DNA of 64,000 bases from Muscardinus avellanarius. Taxonomy: Eukaryota > Chordata > Mammalia > Rodentia > Gliridae. The notes beneath the pieces were generated by a model. The model made no database searches and had not been told where the DNA came from. It saw only the letters and a program-made list of their open reading frames with translations. The stretch covers positions 30,174,826 through 30,238,825 of the forward strand of contig OY726561.1 of assembly GCA_963383645.1 (NCBI GenBank). The letters are read 5' to 3'. Shown here piece by piece: positions 32,125 to 44,106 of the stretch (position 1 is the stretch's first letter; every line of letters begins with the position of its first letter). The translations under genes and the position numbers were made by a program.

Positions 32125-33545
32125 TTAAAACCAGATTTTATTTTTAAAACAGGAACAGATTTACAGAAAAAATGAGATCATATACCAAGTTCCCATATAT
32201 CTATATATATCAAATGCTCAGTTTCTTCTGTTTTTAATGTAGTTCATGTTACTATTAATAAACCAATACAGATATATTGCTATTAGTCAATGTTTATGAT
32301 TTGGTCAGATTTCCTTGACTTTTGTCTAAAGTCTGATTTTGTGCTGGGATCTCATCTAGGATGCCGTATTCCACTTAGTTGCGATGGCTGGCTGTCACCT
32401 TTAGCGCCTGTTTCCTAGGACAGCTTTTCAGTATATTTATTTTTTTAATTTTTATTTGCACATTGTATTTACACATCATAATGGGGTAAAACACTTGTGT
32501 AGACATAAATGCATATATCACCCAGCCAGCCCCCACCAAGTCCCCGCCCCACTTCCTCCCCATCACTCCCTCCTATGCTTGGCTTAGTGGTTGACTACGA
32601 TATGAATAAGTACCTTGCGTGCTTTAAAGAGTCTCCTTGCCACCCCCCCCGCATCCCCACAGTTAGGATGCCTTATCTGCTCCTCTATAGGGTCTCCTTT
32701 TTAACCTGGAGTTCCTCCTATGATCCATTTCTCCATAGCTTTCACATATTAGGGAAAGCATCCAATTTCTAACTTTTTGCTACTGACTAATCTCACTTAG
32801 CATAATGTCCTCCAGTTCCATCCATTTCCCTGTAAATGCTGCAATTGTGGGGTTTTTCTTATGGCTAAGTAAAATAGGACAGTTTTTTAGACTTTGTTTT
32901 TACAGAGGACTTTGACAATTTTGAGGAGAACTGGTCAAGGATTTTATAGGTTTCCTTTCTAATAAAACATGTTTGATATTTTCTTCATAATTATATTGGG
33001 GTTATTGGATTCTGAGGGGAGAAATTATCACAGAAGTTCCATTTTTATGATAGAACATATAGGGTACGTGCTATCAACATGATTTATTATAATTGATGTT
33101 GACCTTGATAACTGTTAGCTGAGTTAGCTTTCATGAGACTTTTTCACTGTAAAGTTACTCTTTTTCTCTCCTTTCCATATTGCACTTTTTTGAAGAAAGT
33201 AAGTGAAGCCCACACTTAAGTGAGGATTTATGCTTCCCCACCTTGAGGGTAGAATGTCTTCATAAACTATTTAAAATTCTTCTCCATGGAAGATAACTTC
33301 TTATATTGACATTACTACATCAATAGGACTCAGGTATTTATTTTATATGTGGGTTATCATCCAATACTATTATATATTCTTGCCCATAGTTTTCTAGCTT
33401 TGGCCACTGGAAGCAATTTCAGTTGGCTCTAGTATCCCTTTGACACTCCCATCAATATGCATTTTGCTTGTGGACAGTTTCTTATTTTCTGGCACTAGAA
33501 CACTGTTAAAGTGTTCTTTATTCCTCTCCAGTTCTAAAATTAATG
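32125..33545. mobile_element. Ancient mammal-wide LINE-derived repeat, split by an L1 insertion
   Basis: Contains an ordered set of phrases common to an old placental interspersed repeat: AACAGATTTACAGAAAAAATG, TGGGATCTCATCTAGGATGC, CAATTTTGAGGAGAACTGGT, GTTGACCTTGATAACTG and CTGTAAAGTTACTCTTTTTC, ending CTTATTTTCTGGCACTAGAA. Recalled from memory as L1-related; subfamily and strand not assigned. The younger L1 at 32429-32874 interrupts it. Confidence 0.55.
32429..32874 (-). mobile_element. L1 3' end, 5'-truncated, with target-site duplication
   Basis: T-rich start, then an L1 3' UTR with CCCACCAAGTCCCCGCCCC, and ACTAATCTCACTTAGCATAA (reverse of the ORF2 tail/3' UTR region) and TAGTTCCATCCATTTCC-like text at the right. 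TAGGACAGCTTTT (32416-32428) and TAGGACAGTTTTT (32875-32887) form a 13-bp duplication with one mismatch. Confidence 0.88.
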
Positions 33546-34149
33546 ATTTCTGTAAGCAATCCCAATTATCTTAAGGTTTGGGTGTTTTCATAAAAACATA
33601 TTTATGCATATTGATAATATAGTTAAACCTACAATAAAACGCATTGAGATTTTTGTAATTTACCATCGTTATGTGAAAATTGTTAAAATGTAAGGTGTAA
33701 TACTAAAAGCACTGGGAATATAGAGACTGACAATGTCGAAACCAAGTTGTGGTACTTGAGGAGTTTAAATATAACGACTATCAATACCACTGATCAAAAA
33801 ATGTGAATTCTATAAGCGATGTTTCTGCATTGAAATACAAAACTAAGAATAACTAAGTCTACACAAAATCCATGTGAGAAAAGTTTTATAATGGTGCTAT
33901 CCTATCATTCTATACTGTCATCCAGTGTGATTCAAAGGTAGCAAGTATCCAGAAGCAGAAAAAGAAAGATAAATAAGTATGACACAAAAAGTTCCTTAAG
34001 AAAAAGTCATATTTTTAAAAAAACAGTAAACTTTAGGTCTGGAAAGGACATTAGCAATGACCTAGAGTAGATTTCTAGGATGATCATAACAAAATATATT
34101 TATTTTTGCACAGTACTGAAGACATCTGGCTTGAGATGGATACCCTCTC
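33546..34149. other. Unassigned AT-rich DNA
   Basis: Nothing recognised. Confidence 0.5.
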
Positions 34150-34400
34150 ATGATGAATTTCCTCTCTATGTGTATCTCTCTGGTGTAGGTTTATGTGTCC
34201 AAATTTTCTCTTATTATACAGACACCAATGAAATTGGTCAGAATTCATTAGAGCATATCAAAACAGCCTCATTTTAATTTAATCACATTTGAAAGACCCT
34301 ATCCCAAGATATAATCACATTCTTATATAACAAGGGTTCTCTTCAACATATTAACATGGTGGTGGGGGGTATGATACCACCTATAATATTGCCCAAACTC
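34150..34400 (-). mobile_element. MaLR-type LTR fragment (MLT1-like)
   Basis: The reverse complement of the landmarks at 14.9 kb: CCAAATTTTCTCTTATTATA, CAGACACCAATGAAATTGGT, AGCCTCATTTTAATTTAATC and AAGACCCTATCCCAAGATAT (with small differences). Confidence 0.65.
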
Positions 34401-34796
34401 ATTATTTTACAGAAGAAAAAAAAAACATGAGAAGTAAACTGGTTTGTCCAGGATTATAAAATTTTGAGATTGGAAGTCAGTTCTTTGTTCTAGGCTAAAA
34501 TTTTTCTTCCATTCTACTGTTTGAAGAAATTATTTTAGCATTAAAAGATCTAAAAATAAATTACAACTTGGCATGATAAATTTCTTACAGTAATATTCTC
34601 TTATGTTTTACAAAACAATGCTAGAATATATGATCAGATGCAGTAGAAATAAATTTATAGAATTTTCAAGGTACAGTCTATTCTCATCACTCATTTTAGT
34701 TAATTGAAATTTTAATGCTTATTTTGTTTTTATTCTTTGTTAAGATTATTTTGTATATTTTAAATTAAGTGAAATTTTTAGTTAGTTGAATTTTTT

Positions 34797-34866
34797 TTGT
34801 GTGTGTGTGGTATTGAGGGCAGAACCCAGGGGTTTTTCTACCTCCGGGCTGTACTCCCAGACCTAC
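34797..34866 (-). mobile_element. B1-dID SINE, 3' half (split by ECT2 retrocopy)
   Basis: GTGTGGTATTGAGGGCAGAA, then CTACCTCCGGGCTGTACTCC and CAGACCTAC. The left half continues at 36379-36495. Confidence 0.9.
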
Positions 34867-36378
34867 TTTTTTTGGGAGGAGTTAAGTTTTTTATTTACAA
34901 AGTTCTTACTAATATAGCTACTTTTAAAATACAGCAGAAAGATATTTACTAATCTCTGAAGTGGCACATACATGGCATAGGAAAAAATCTAGCCAGTTAA
35001 ACTATAAAAGTAGGTAATTGAAAATTGTTAAGTACCCATCAACGTTTTTCAGTACTACCTAAACAAGTAGGAAATAAAAATGTACTTATTCATAGGAACT
35101 TGATTATTTTTTAATTAGTCTATAAAAATACTACTGTGAAAGATAACATCAGACTTTGGAAATATTTTACAAAAGGACATTTCCAACTTTACATTTAATT
35201 GTAAGACCACAATAAAAAATTGACCACACGTATGTAAGTACTCATAGCACTCTAGTAAAACTGATGGCAACTTTAGATTTCATAAAGAGTATAAATCTTT
35301 AACCCATGATTTTTCCATGGTCTTATCCTTTGAAGTAATATTCAATACAGTATCAAACTAAGACAAGATTTGCTAATGCCTAAAATTACCAAAAATATAT
35401 TGTCTCTGAAATAGCTAAGTTTACATATACTAATATATTGTTTCTGCAAAATATACAAAGTTTTTAAATCCTTTTGTCCTTTTATCAATTTGTAAAAATA
35501 CTTGAAACAATTTTCTGTATATGTTATAATCATTAATAAAGGCAGATCTTTCAAAATCCACATACTAGATCACAAAAATATTATAAAATATTAACTGCAA
35601 AGAGAGCAGTTATATGTCAGTGCATGTGAAGCAGAGCTGCATTTAATCAGGAATATATGCAGATTATTCTAAGTATTGTATTATCATTTGCTCTCTGCAC
35701 AAATTCAAATAATATACCAATATATTCACAGTAGTATCTGGAACCTACCAATAAAATTTATTTACTATATCAGGGTTACAAAACTACCAATAACTTGAAA
35801 AACTTAAACTATTGGTAGTCAGATGAGAGATATGAGCAATAGAATAAATTACATCAAAATCAATATAATTTACATGAGTTAACTTGAAAAATACAGGAGG
35901 TAAGCCTTAGTTTTTCAAGAAGAACATCAAAAGGCATAGATTAGTGTTACCTGTCTTATTTCCAGCTTTCACTAAGTGCTAACTACAAGTACCATATGAG
36001 TCAGTTTTTTGTTTGAATAATAGTTTATATAGTTCTATAATTTAAGCTTTTTTAAATCTTCGTATTAAATGAGTTGTAGATCTACTTAAAGTATGACTTC
36101 TTTCAAAGAATGAAGGTAGACTGACAGTGATGGTGATGGGATACCTGCTAATGATGATGTGCTAGACAGACAGCTCAGTACATGTTTATCATTGCTGGAA
36201 GAAGATCTTCCCTCCACTGAACTATGGGATGGCATAAGAGCCATTTGTAGAGCTCTTTTTGGAGTTTTGGAAAATGAAAATGCTCGTGTAATCTTTTTTG
36301 GAGTCTTTTTTCTTGCTCTAGATGCTCTACTCAATGTACTATCCATATCTTTTGTGTTTACTTCAAAAGATTCTGGAT
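34867..36378 (-). pseudogene. ECT2: ECT2 processed pseudogene (C-terminal codons plus 3' UTR)
   Basis: ECT2 is a BRCT-DH-PH guanine-nucleotide exchange factor that activates RhoA in cytokinesis. Here only the extreme C-terminal ~97 codons are present (36376 down to about 36060), with recognisable PESFEVNTKDMDST, TRAFSFSKTPKRAL and LSSTSSLAGIPSPS. A frame slip near 36125 breaks the last ~25 codons, though SRSTTHLI can still be read in another frame. About 1.1 kb of 3' UTR follows, with AATAAA (34895-34890) about 17 nt before a short A tail. The flanks CTCCCAGACCTAC (34854-34866) and CTCCCAGACCTA (36379-36390) are target-site duplications lying inside a SINE. No DH/PH domain remains, so it is non-functional. 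Gene identity rests on remembered family sequence. Confidence 0.85.
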
Positions 36379-36493
36379 CTCCCAGACCTATTTTATACTT
36401 TATTTGGAAACCGTCTCACTACATTGCTGAGAGCCTCACTAAGTAGCTGAGGCTGGCTTTGAACCTGCGCAATCCTCCTGTCTCAGTGTCCCA

Positions 36494-36495
<2 letters not shown>
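36379..36495 (-). mobile_element. B1-dID SINE, 5' half (split by ECT2 retrocopy)
   Basis: TTTTATACTTTATTTGGAAAC, GCCTCACTAAGTAGCTGAGG, CCTCCTGTCTCAGTGTCCCA. The left edge is replaced by a GT repeat. Confidence 0.88.

Positions 36496-36539
<44 letters not shown>
36496..36539. repeat. (GT)n microsatellite
   Basis: About 21 GT dinucleotides at the edge of the SINE. Confidence 0.97.
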
Positions 36540-36541
<2 letters not shown>

Positions 36542-37224
36542 CAGTTTTTTTCCCCTAGATTTTCTATCTCATGGTCTAAACTTCAACATGTTTCTAAGGA
36601 ATATTTTGAAAAATGTTTTTAGGTTATGAACATAGAAATGTTCAACTATTGGCTGAAAGCTATGTGCATCTTCATTTTCCTATGCTTCCAAAATATTCTC
36701 CCAAATATATAAATATATATTGTTGATTTTATTTCCTTGAGTAAATATCCAAAAGATTGACTTGAGAGTCATAACATAACTCTATTTTTAAGTTTTTGAA
36801 AAACATCCATACTATTTTCCATATGGCTTTGCCAACAATATATAAGAGCTCCCTTGTCTTTATTCCCCATCTAACACTTGTATCTCATCTCTTGTTCTTT
36901 TTATAATAGTCACTATAAGAGACATGAGGTGGTTATTCATAATCATTGCAGTTTACATTTCCCTGATAATTAGTAATATTGAACACCTTTTATTATATCT
37001 GGTAGCCATTTTTTATGTCTTCTTGGGAGAAATGTTTATTCAGATCTGTTTCTGATTTTTAATCAGGTTATTAGTTTTATGCTGTTACATTGTGTGAGCT
37101 CCTTAAATATTTTGAATATTAACCCCTTATGATATATATGATTCGCAAGTGTTTTCTTCTAATCCACTGGCTATCCTTCAGTTTGTTCACTCTTTCTTTC
37201 GTTGTATAGAATATTTTGGATTTT

Positions 37225-37297
37225 TCTCTTTCTTTTTTGTCATGCTGGATATTTAACTAAGGGCCTCACACTTGCTAGGCAAGTGGAACATTTTCAA
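37225..37297 (-). mobile_element. ID/tRNA-like SINE fragment
   Basis: GGGCCTCACACTTGCTAGGC followed by AAGTG is the reverse complement of an ID-type box (CTTGCCTAGCATGTGTGAGG). Confidence 0.6.
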
Positions 37298-37732
37298 TTT
37301 GAAATAATCCCAGTTTTCTAGTCCTATGTTTTTTGAGCATTTAGTGTGATAACCAAAAATCTTGGCCAAAGTCAATATCAAGAAGCCTTTTCTCTGTTTT
37401 CTACTAGAAATTTTATATTGTAGATCTCATATTTATGTCTTTAATCCCTCTGATTTGGTTTTTGCATAGGATAAGGCACCAACTTCAATTTCATATTTTA
37501 CATGTATAGATCTGGTTTTTCCAACACTACTTATTAAACATATTATCCTTTCATTTTGATGACTTCTTGATGCCCTTCTTGAACATTTGTTGACTGTATG
37601 CTTTTTAGTTTTTTGTTTGTTATTTCTAGTCCATGAGTGTATGTATCTATGTGTTTTTTAAAAAAACTGGGCCATACTGTTTTGATTACCATAGGCTTCT
37701 AATATAATTTCAATTTAGGAACTCCAGTTTCC

Positions 37733-37918
37733 ATCTCCCAAATGCTGGGATTACAAGCATGCACCACCATGCCCAGCCTTTAATTTTTTATTTGGAAACA
37801 GGGTCTCACTGAGTTGCAAATGGCCTCACTAAGTAGCTGAGACTGTCTGCAAACTGTGATTCTCCTGTCTCATCCTTTCAAATGCTGGGATTACAAGCGT
37901 GGGCCACAACACCCAGGT
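37733..37918 (-). mobile_element. B1-dID SINE fragments (two nested left halves)
   Basis: Two copies of the reverse left edge, GGGATTACAAGCATGCACCA near 37748 and GGGATTACAAGCGTGGGCCA near 37888, with one TTTGGAAACAGGGTCTCACT between them. Confidence 0.85.
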
Positions 37919-40216
37919 ACCCTTCACTTTTGTTGATTGGCTAATCTCACTTCTTGTGGTGCCTTTATCTGGCTTTGATATTGTAAAATGCTGGGCTCAT
38001 AAAATAAGTTTGGAAGTACTTTCTCAAGTCCTATTCTTTTTAAAGAGTTTAAGAAAGATTGATATTCTTTTTGAATATTTACTTTTCTTTTTTGACAGAT
38101 TTCCAATTACTACTTCAGTTTCTTTTCTTTTTTTTTCTATTTTTATTTTTTCGATTATTAAGGCTTTCAGCTTTCCATTTCTTCTTGACTCAATATTGGT
38201 AAATTGTTGTTGCTAAGATGTATTCTCTTCTTTTAAGCGATCCCAAATTTTGGTGTATAATAATAGTCTTTTCTAATCCTTTTGATTTTTAAGGCATGTA
38301 ATGTTTCCACTTCCTGATTTTATATATTAAATCTTCTCTGTTTTGCTTACACTATCACAGTGTGTGTTTTTCTTTTACAAAAAAATCTATTTCTCTTGTT
38401 TTCCCCTATTCCCTATTTGATTTATTTTTGCCATGATCCTTATTTTTCATTCTTCATACTTAACATGACTTCAGTTTGTTCTACTTTTTCTAGTTCTTTG
38501 AGGTATGGTATTATATTACTCATGATATCTTTTCTTTCCAAGGTAGTCATTTATCACTATAAATTTTCCTCTTAGATCGCTTTGGCTACAACTTCTAGAA
38601 TTTGGTATACAGTTTTTCCTTTTTTTCTTAAGATTTTTTAAAGTGTTTATCTTTATTTCCTTTTAACTTAGTTTTGTTCATGAGCATTTCATTTAATCTT
38701 CACACATTTTTTATTTTTCCAGTTTTCCTCCTATTATGAATTTTCTTTCATATCACTGTGGTTAGAAGAGATACCTGATATGACTTCAATCTTCTTAAAT
38801 TTGTTAAGTCTTGTTTTGTGGCTTAATATACAAACAATCTTGAAGAATTCTTCATGTGTTATTTAAGAAGAACATGCATTCTGCCAGTGTGAGATGTAAT
38901 ATTCAGTACATGTCATTTACATCCATTTGTTTTAAGCAAAGTTCAACTCCAATGCTTCTTCATTGATTTTCTGTTTAGCTAATCTATCCACTGTTCAAAG
39001 TAAAATATTAAAGTCTACTATATAATTATATTGCTATCTATTTTTCTTATATTTGCTAATGTCTTCTATATTTAGCTTTTATGTTGAGGCATATATAATC
39101 ATAATTATAATTTTCTTTTGCTGAATAATAATCTTTATACAATAGCCTTCTTTGTCTTTTGTGAAATTTTTTATTTAAAGTATATTTTGTCTGATATAAA
39201 TATAGTCACTCTTCTCTTTTGGTTACCATTTGAATAATATATCTCTTTTGTTATCCCCTTCACTTTCAGCCTATTTATGTCTTCAGTCCATTCAGCCTCT
39301 CTATTTCTTCTGATTAGAGAATTTAATTTATTTACATTAGAGGTAATTATAGATGAGTAGGGATTTACTACTGCAATTATGTTAGCTGTTTTTTGATTGT
39401 TTTATATATGCTTTGTTTTTTTCACATGCTGTATTCCTTTGTGATTATATTATTTTCTCAGTTTTATGCTTTGATTACTTTATCTTCACCTTTTGTGTAT
39501 GCACTATAATTTTTTGTTTTGTTTGTTTTGTTTGTTTGATTAAAATGAGGCTTACCTGAATCACCTTCTAGTCACAACAGTTTTAAGCTGATAGTAACTT
39601 AACTTTAATTACGTAAAATACTTTTATTCTCCCTCCACATTTTGTTTTTAATGGTACAAATTGCATCTTTTTATATTTGGTATGCCTTAGCAAACTATTA
39701 TAGCTATCATTGTTTTAAATGGTTTTGCCTTTTAACCTTATACTAAACATAGAAGTGATTTACACACACCACTACAATATTGGAGTAGTCTTTATTTTAT
39801 GGCATATTTACCTTTACTAGTGAATTTTATACTTTCATAAGTTTTTTATAGTTCCATTGAGCATCCTATAAATTCTGCTTCAAGAACTCATTAACATTTC
39901 TTGTGAGGCAGGTTTAATGGTGGTGAAATCCCTAAGCTTTTGTCTGAAAATTCTTTATGCTTCTTTCACTTCGTAAGGGTGGCTTTCTTTGATACAATAT
40001 TCTGGGTCAGCAGTTTTCTTTATTTTTTTTTAGCACTTAGAAATTCTTCCTTTGTCTTGGACTGGACAATTTAACTATAAAGTGTCTTAATTACAACCTC
40101 TTTGGATTGAACCTGTTTGGAGAACTTCAAACTTCTAAAGATATGGAGACCTATATCGCACTTAATATTTGGGAAGCTTGCAGTCAGTATTTCTTTAAGT
40201 ATAATTTATTGTCTTT

Positions 40217-40602
40217 TGTGGTTTGAATATAGTTTTCCTTTCCAAAGCTCAGTTGAAATTTGATCGCCATTGTGAAATTATGGAGATGTATCCTTTAAAA
40301 GGGTATTAGTTTAAGAGGGATTAATGTCTTTTTTGCAGGAGTAGGTTCTCATGGGGCTGTTAGTTATCACAAGAGTAGGATGGTATATAGTTAGGCTGAA
40401 CTAAGTGACATTTTTCTTCCACATGGGTTCATTGCCTTTTTATTATAATATGTTACAATATCAGTTTTCTACTAGATTTGGCCCCTCAAGCTTAAACTTC
40501 CTAGCTTCCAAACCTTGAGGTAAATAATCCTCTACTCTTTGTAAATTACTGAGTCTGATACTCAGTATCAGTAATACCAACAGCAAATTGACTATCACAG
40601 TT
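40217..40602 (+). mobile_element. MaLR-type LTR inside the ancient L1
   Basis: Starts TGTGGTTTGAATATAG, then CATTGTGAAATTATGGAGAT, GGTTCTCATGGGGCTGTTAG, GGTAAATAATCCTCTACTC and ends GACTATCACA. This is the MaLR LTR layout with TG...CA ends. L1 ORF1-like sequence resumes after it. No retroviral genes. Confidence 0.7.
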
Positions 40603-41430
40603 CCCAATCTCTCTCTTCCTTTAAGATTTCCATAATGCATTCACTGTTCAACAGTCTCACAGGCTTTCTTCACTAATTTTTCACTACTTTTTCATGTTTC
40701 TCATCTGACTGGATAATTTCAAATAACCAGTCATCAACTTAATGGCTTTCTTCACTATGAAATAATCTGCATGATCAAGTCAGGTGAGTATGGGCCCAGA
40801 AGTGATAAGATGTAGCTGTGGCTTAGGCGTAGGGTTTAACACAGGGGGCAGCATATCACTGATATCAATCCATGGTAAAGGGGAATAGCACAGTATCTTT
40901 AGGCTTGGGAGGTTGGGGTAGAGTGGCAGCAAGCCCCAAAGCATGGCAGGAAACAGTAGTGACCCAGACTCCTAGAAACATGTAACAGCAATACTTTTGA
41001 TGCAGGGTGGATATGGCCCTGTGGCATATCAACTAGGAAAGGAAGAGAGTGAGAACTTGAACCCCAGTGAGTCAGAGAACAGTATGGCAGAAACTTGGAT
41101 CCCTGGGAAAGCAAGGTAAAGCCTTTAGTCCTTAGGGAGAGCAGTACAGTGCAGCAATTATTCCAGTTCCTGTAAACATGAGGCACCACACTAACTTAGA
41201 CTCCAGATATCTGATTGCTGTGGTAGAGTGATGACCTAGAGCTTGACCTCCAGCAACACCTTGGCCTAAGAATGGTGGGATGCTGAGTGGCCCAGGCTTT
41301 GGGTGATGTGCTGCAATGGCAGAAACACTCAAGTTATGGAAAGTTGCCATGACTACTTGGTCCCTGAGAATATGGTACACTTCTCACACCTGTTATCTGT
41401 GGGGGCTTGGGGATAAAATTTATAAATACA

Positions 41431-41514
41431 GGGCTAAGAATGTGGCTGAGTACTAACATGTGTATGGCCCAGGGTTCCTTCTGTAGCACTACAAAAAAAA
41501 AAAAAAAAAAAAAA
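41431..41514 (+). mobile_element. ID-like (tRNA-derived) SINE
   Basis: CAGGGCTAAGAATGTGGCTGAG, GTGTATGGCCCAGGGTTCCT, then a pure A tail: a stand-alone ID monomer without the B1 half. Confidence 0.75.
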
Positions 41515-41562
41515 GCAAAACCAAAAACCCTCACTACATTTGAAGCAAAAACTCACAAAAAA

Positions 41563-41750
41563 CGCAGGGCCTGGTGGCACACACTTGTAATCCCCGCGCT
41601 TGGGAGGCGGAGACAGGAGGTTCGTGCAGGTTCGAAGCCAGCTGCACTGGCTTGAGAGACCCTGTTTCCAAATAAAAATATAAAAAAGGTCTGGGAGTGT
41701 AGCCCAGAGGTAGAAGGGTTTCCAGGTACCCCAGTACCACCAAAAAACAA
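41563..41750 (+). mobile_element. B1-dID SINE (young)
   Basis: GCAGGGCCTGGTGGCACACA, TAATCCCCGCGCTTGGGAGG, GGTCTGGGAGTGTAGCCCAG and CCCCAGTACCACC, then an A-rich tail. Confidence 0.93.
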
Positions 41751-43387
41751 AAGCAAAACAACAACAAAAACAAACATCTCACAAAAATACATGTTATATA
41801 TTTCTAGTGGATTTCCTTTATCTCTTCTTAGAAATTAACAAAGCATTTATTTCCTATAATTTATATTTGGTTATCTTAAATACAATATTTTCTTTGTAAT
41901 GCTCTAATTTTTATATCTTACAAAGATATTTGCATCTTCTTTTATATTATTTGTAGTCTAATTCTTGAGAGGTTTTGCAGAGGCTTTTGGTAGAGATTCA
42001 AGGATATTCCTAACTTGTTATCTTTTTTGATCCCTTAATTCCTCAGTTTGGAGTTTCAGGGTCAGTAATAAAATGTAACTGAGGTTCCGTAACTTATAAG
42101 ATTTAGAACCAGGGGTTTTGATTTTGTAGAAAAGACCCTTCTGTTGTGTGTCACTTTTATTTTTGCTCATGCCCAAGTAGAGTACGCTTTCTTGTTGCTC
42201 TACTTGCACATGCTTGCCCTTTTTATGTTATTTCTTTTAATGGCCTAGCACTTCAAAGATTTTGATTTGTGTATTATCTTCACTTTACAGACCTGTCTTA
42301 TGCCAGATCTTCTATCCACCTCCCGAATGAATCGTAAATGCAACTCCTTCATTACAGGACTGAGACTCCTGTAAATTGCATGGTAAGATGATGCACTTTG
42401 CACTCTGGGGATCAATTGCCGCATTTTTAGCACCTCAGCAAATCCTTTACTTCTTTTGAACTTGTGTGCATTTCAAAGTTATTACATCTTTGTTTGCAGC
42501 AGTAAGATAATCACATATTATAGTTTGATTGGTTCTTTCTTTAGACATCCCCATGGAAGCATCTTATTTAACTGTAGTATATATAAATTTAAGAGATATC
42601 TAAATTAATTTCTTCTTTTCACATTGGAAAACAGACTATAATGATGTTGAAGAAGGACTCCATATGGAGGCAATAATCAAGAACTTGGCATAATCATTTG
42701 AAAAATATTCTGAAAATTATACAAAATGGAAAAAGTGTTCAAAGTCATTTTCCCCAATATTGCCTTTGTACTCAGAATGGTATGAAAACAGGACATTCCA
42801 TGTATTTATAATACATATATATATATATATATATATGTATGTATATTACGTACATATATTACACATGATTAGTCCAGTGCCTGATTCTCTATTTCATTGC
42901 TCTCAAATGTGTACTATATGTACTGTGATTCCTAGGACATGCCCTTTTTAAAATAAAATGAAAAAAATGACAGGAAATATGACACACAAAAGGAGTAGAA
43001 ATCAATCTTTTTTCATTATTTTAGTTACAATATTTCAAAACATTCACATGACTTCTGCAGTATGTGATTAGGGAGGGTGTGAAATTAGAATTATAAAGGA
43101 AGAGAGAAATTTTTCTGGAATAGTTGATTTTTCTGTCTTGTGTTTAGGCAGACAAAAAGATATATATCCCAAATGAGACATAAGAGTCCCTTCTAGTTTT
43201 TTTTAACACAAAATATTTGTACATATTTATAGGGTAGTCACTCCTATATTTTTGATTCTTTGAATCTTAAGCATTTTCTAGTATTGCTCTAAAAATTTAC
43301 TACATTCTTTAAATTGCCTTACTTTAGTCCATATAGCATTATGTAAGAAAAAAAATATGCTTGAAACTATTAAATTATATGTTTAAT
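41751..43387. other. Unassigned AT-rich DNA
   Basis: Possibly more old L1 at the left end, but not assignable. An (AT)n run occupies about 42813-42836. No gene seen. Confidence 0.45.
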
Positions 43388-43582
43388 GCCGAGCACAGTA
43401 GCCGCACGCTTGTAATCCCCGCGCTTGGGAGGCGGAGACAGGAGGATCGTGCAGGTTCGAAGCCAGCCGTGCTGGTTTAAGTGACCCTGTTTCCAAACAG
43501 AAATGTAAAAATAGGTCTGGGAGTGTAGCCAAAGGTAGAAGGGTTTCCAGGAACCCCAGTACCACCACCAAAAAAAAAAAAA
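43388..43582 (+). mobile_element. B1-dID SINE (young)
   Basis: GCCGAGCACAGTAGCCGCAC, TAATCCCCGCGCTTGGGAGG and CCAGGAACCCCAGTACCACC, then A-rich. AATTATATGTTTA before and AATTATGTTTA after are a probable target-site duplication. Confidence 0.92.
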
Positions 43583-43593
43583 ACCAACAAATT

Positions 43594-44106
43594 ATGTTTA
43601 TATGGTTTAGATAATGTGTTTCCCAAAGATTTCTGCGTAAAAGGCTTTTGTCACAACACAGTGATATTCAGACATTGAAATTTAGGAAAGAGATTGAATC
43701 AAGAGAGCCCTGATCTCATCTTCCATTCACTGAGATTCATATTTGACAGCATCATTCAGAGGTGGTAGAAACTGCATGCAGCAGGGACTCACTGGAGAAA
43801 GTAGGTCACTGGGGAGAGTGACCCTGGGAAGCTATCTCTTTTCCCTGGCCCCTTTCTCTCCCCCTCACTTTTCCTGGCTGCTGTGAGCTGCGCAGCTCTC
43901 TCCCACCACACCCTCTGCCACAATGTTCTGCATCACCTCAGGTTCAAAGTAGTGGAGCCAACTGACCACGGATAGCAACCTCTGAAACTAAGGACCCAAA
44001 TAAGTCATTTCTTCTCTAAGTTGTTCTTCTGTTTTTGTTTTTGTTTTTGTTTTTGTTTTGCTCCAGCAACAACAATAACAGAAATCAAACAACACATAGT
44101 GACTAA
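43594..44106 (+). mobile_element. MaLR-type LTR with GTTTTT microsatellite
   Basis: TATGGTTTAGATAATGTG start, then GTAGAAACTGCATGCAGCAG, CACCACACCCTCTGCCACAA, GTGGAGCCAACTGACCACGG and AACCTCTGAAACTAAGGACC, as in rodent MaLR LTRs. A (GTTTTT)n run at 44033-44058 interrupts the 3' end. Confidence 0.65.

Larger units (their letters stand above)
36710..41410 (-). mobile_element. Ancient near-full-length L1 (diverged), interrupted
   Basis: From left to right the plus strand reads reverse L1 ORF2 C-terminus (CATATGGCTTTGCCAACAAT, TTTACATTTCCCTGATAATT), RT and endonuclease regions (CTGGCTTTGATATTGTAAAA; ATATCACTGTGGTTAGAAGA), ORF1-like text (about 40020-40216 and 40603-40760) and a GC-richer 5' UTR-like part (40780-41410). 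Frames are heavily broken. Interrupted by an ID-like fragment at 37225-37297, SINE DNA at 37733-37918 and an LTR at 40217-40602, so it is older than these. Borders are approximate. Confidence 0.75.

Noticed and set aside
36086..36346. Functional ECT2 exon or truncated gene
   Set aside because: A short A tail, AATAAA, flanking duplicated sites inside a SINE and a frameshift near the C-terminus point to a processed pseudogene.
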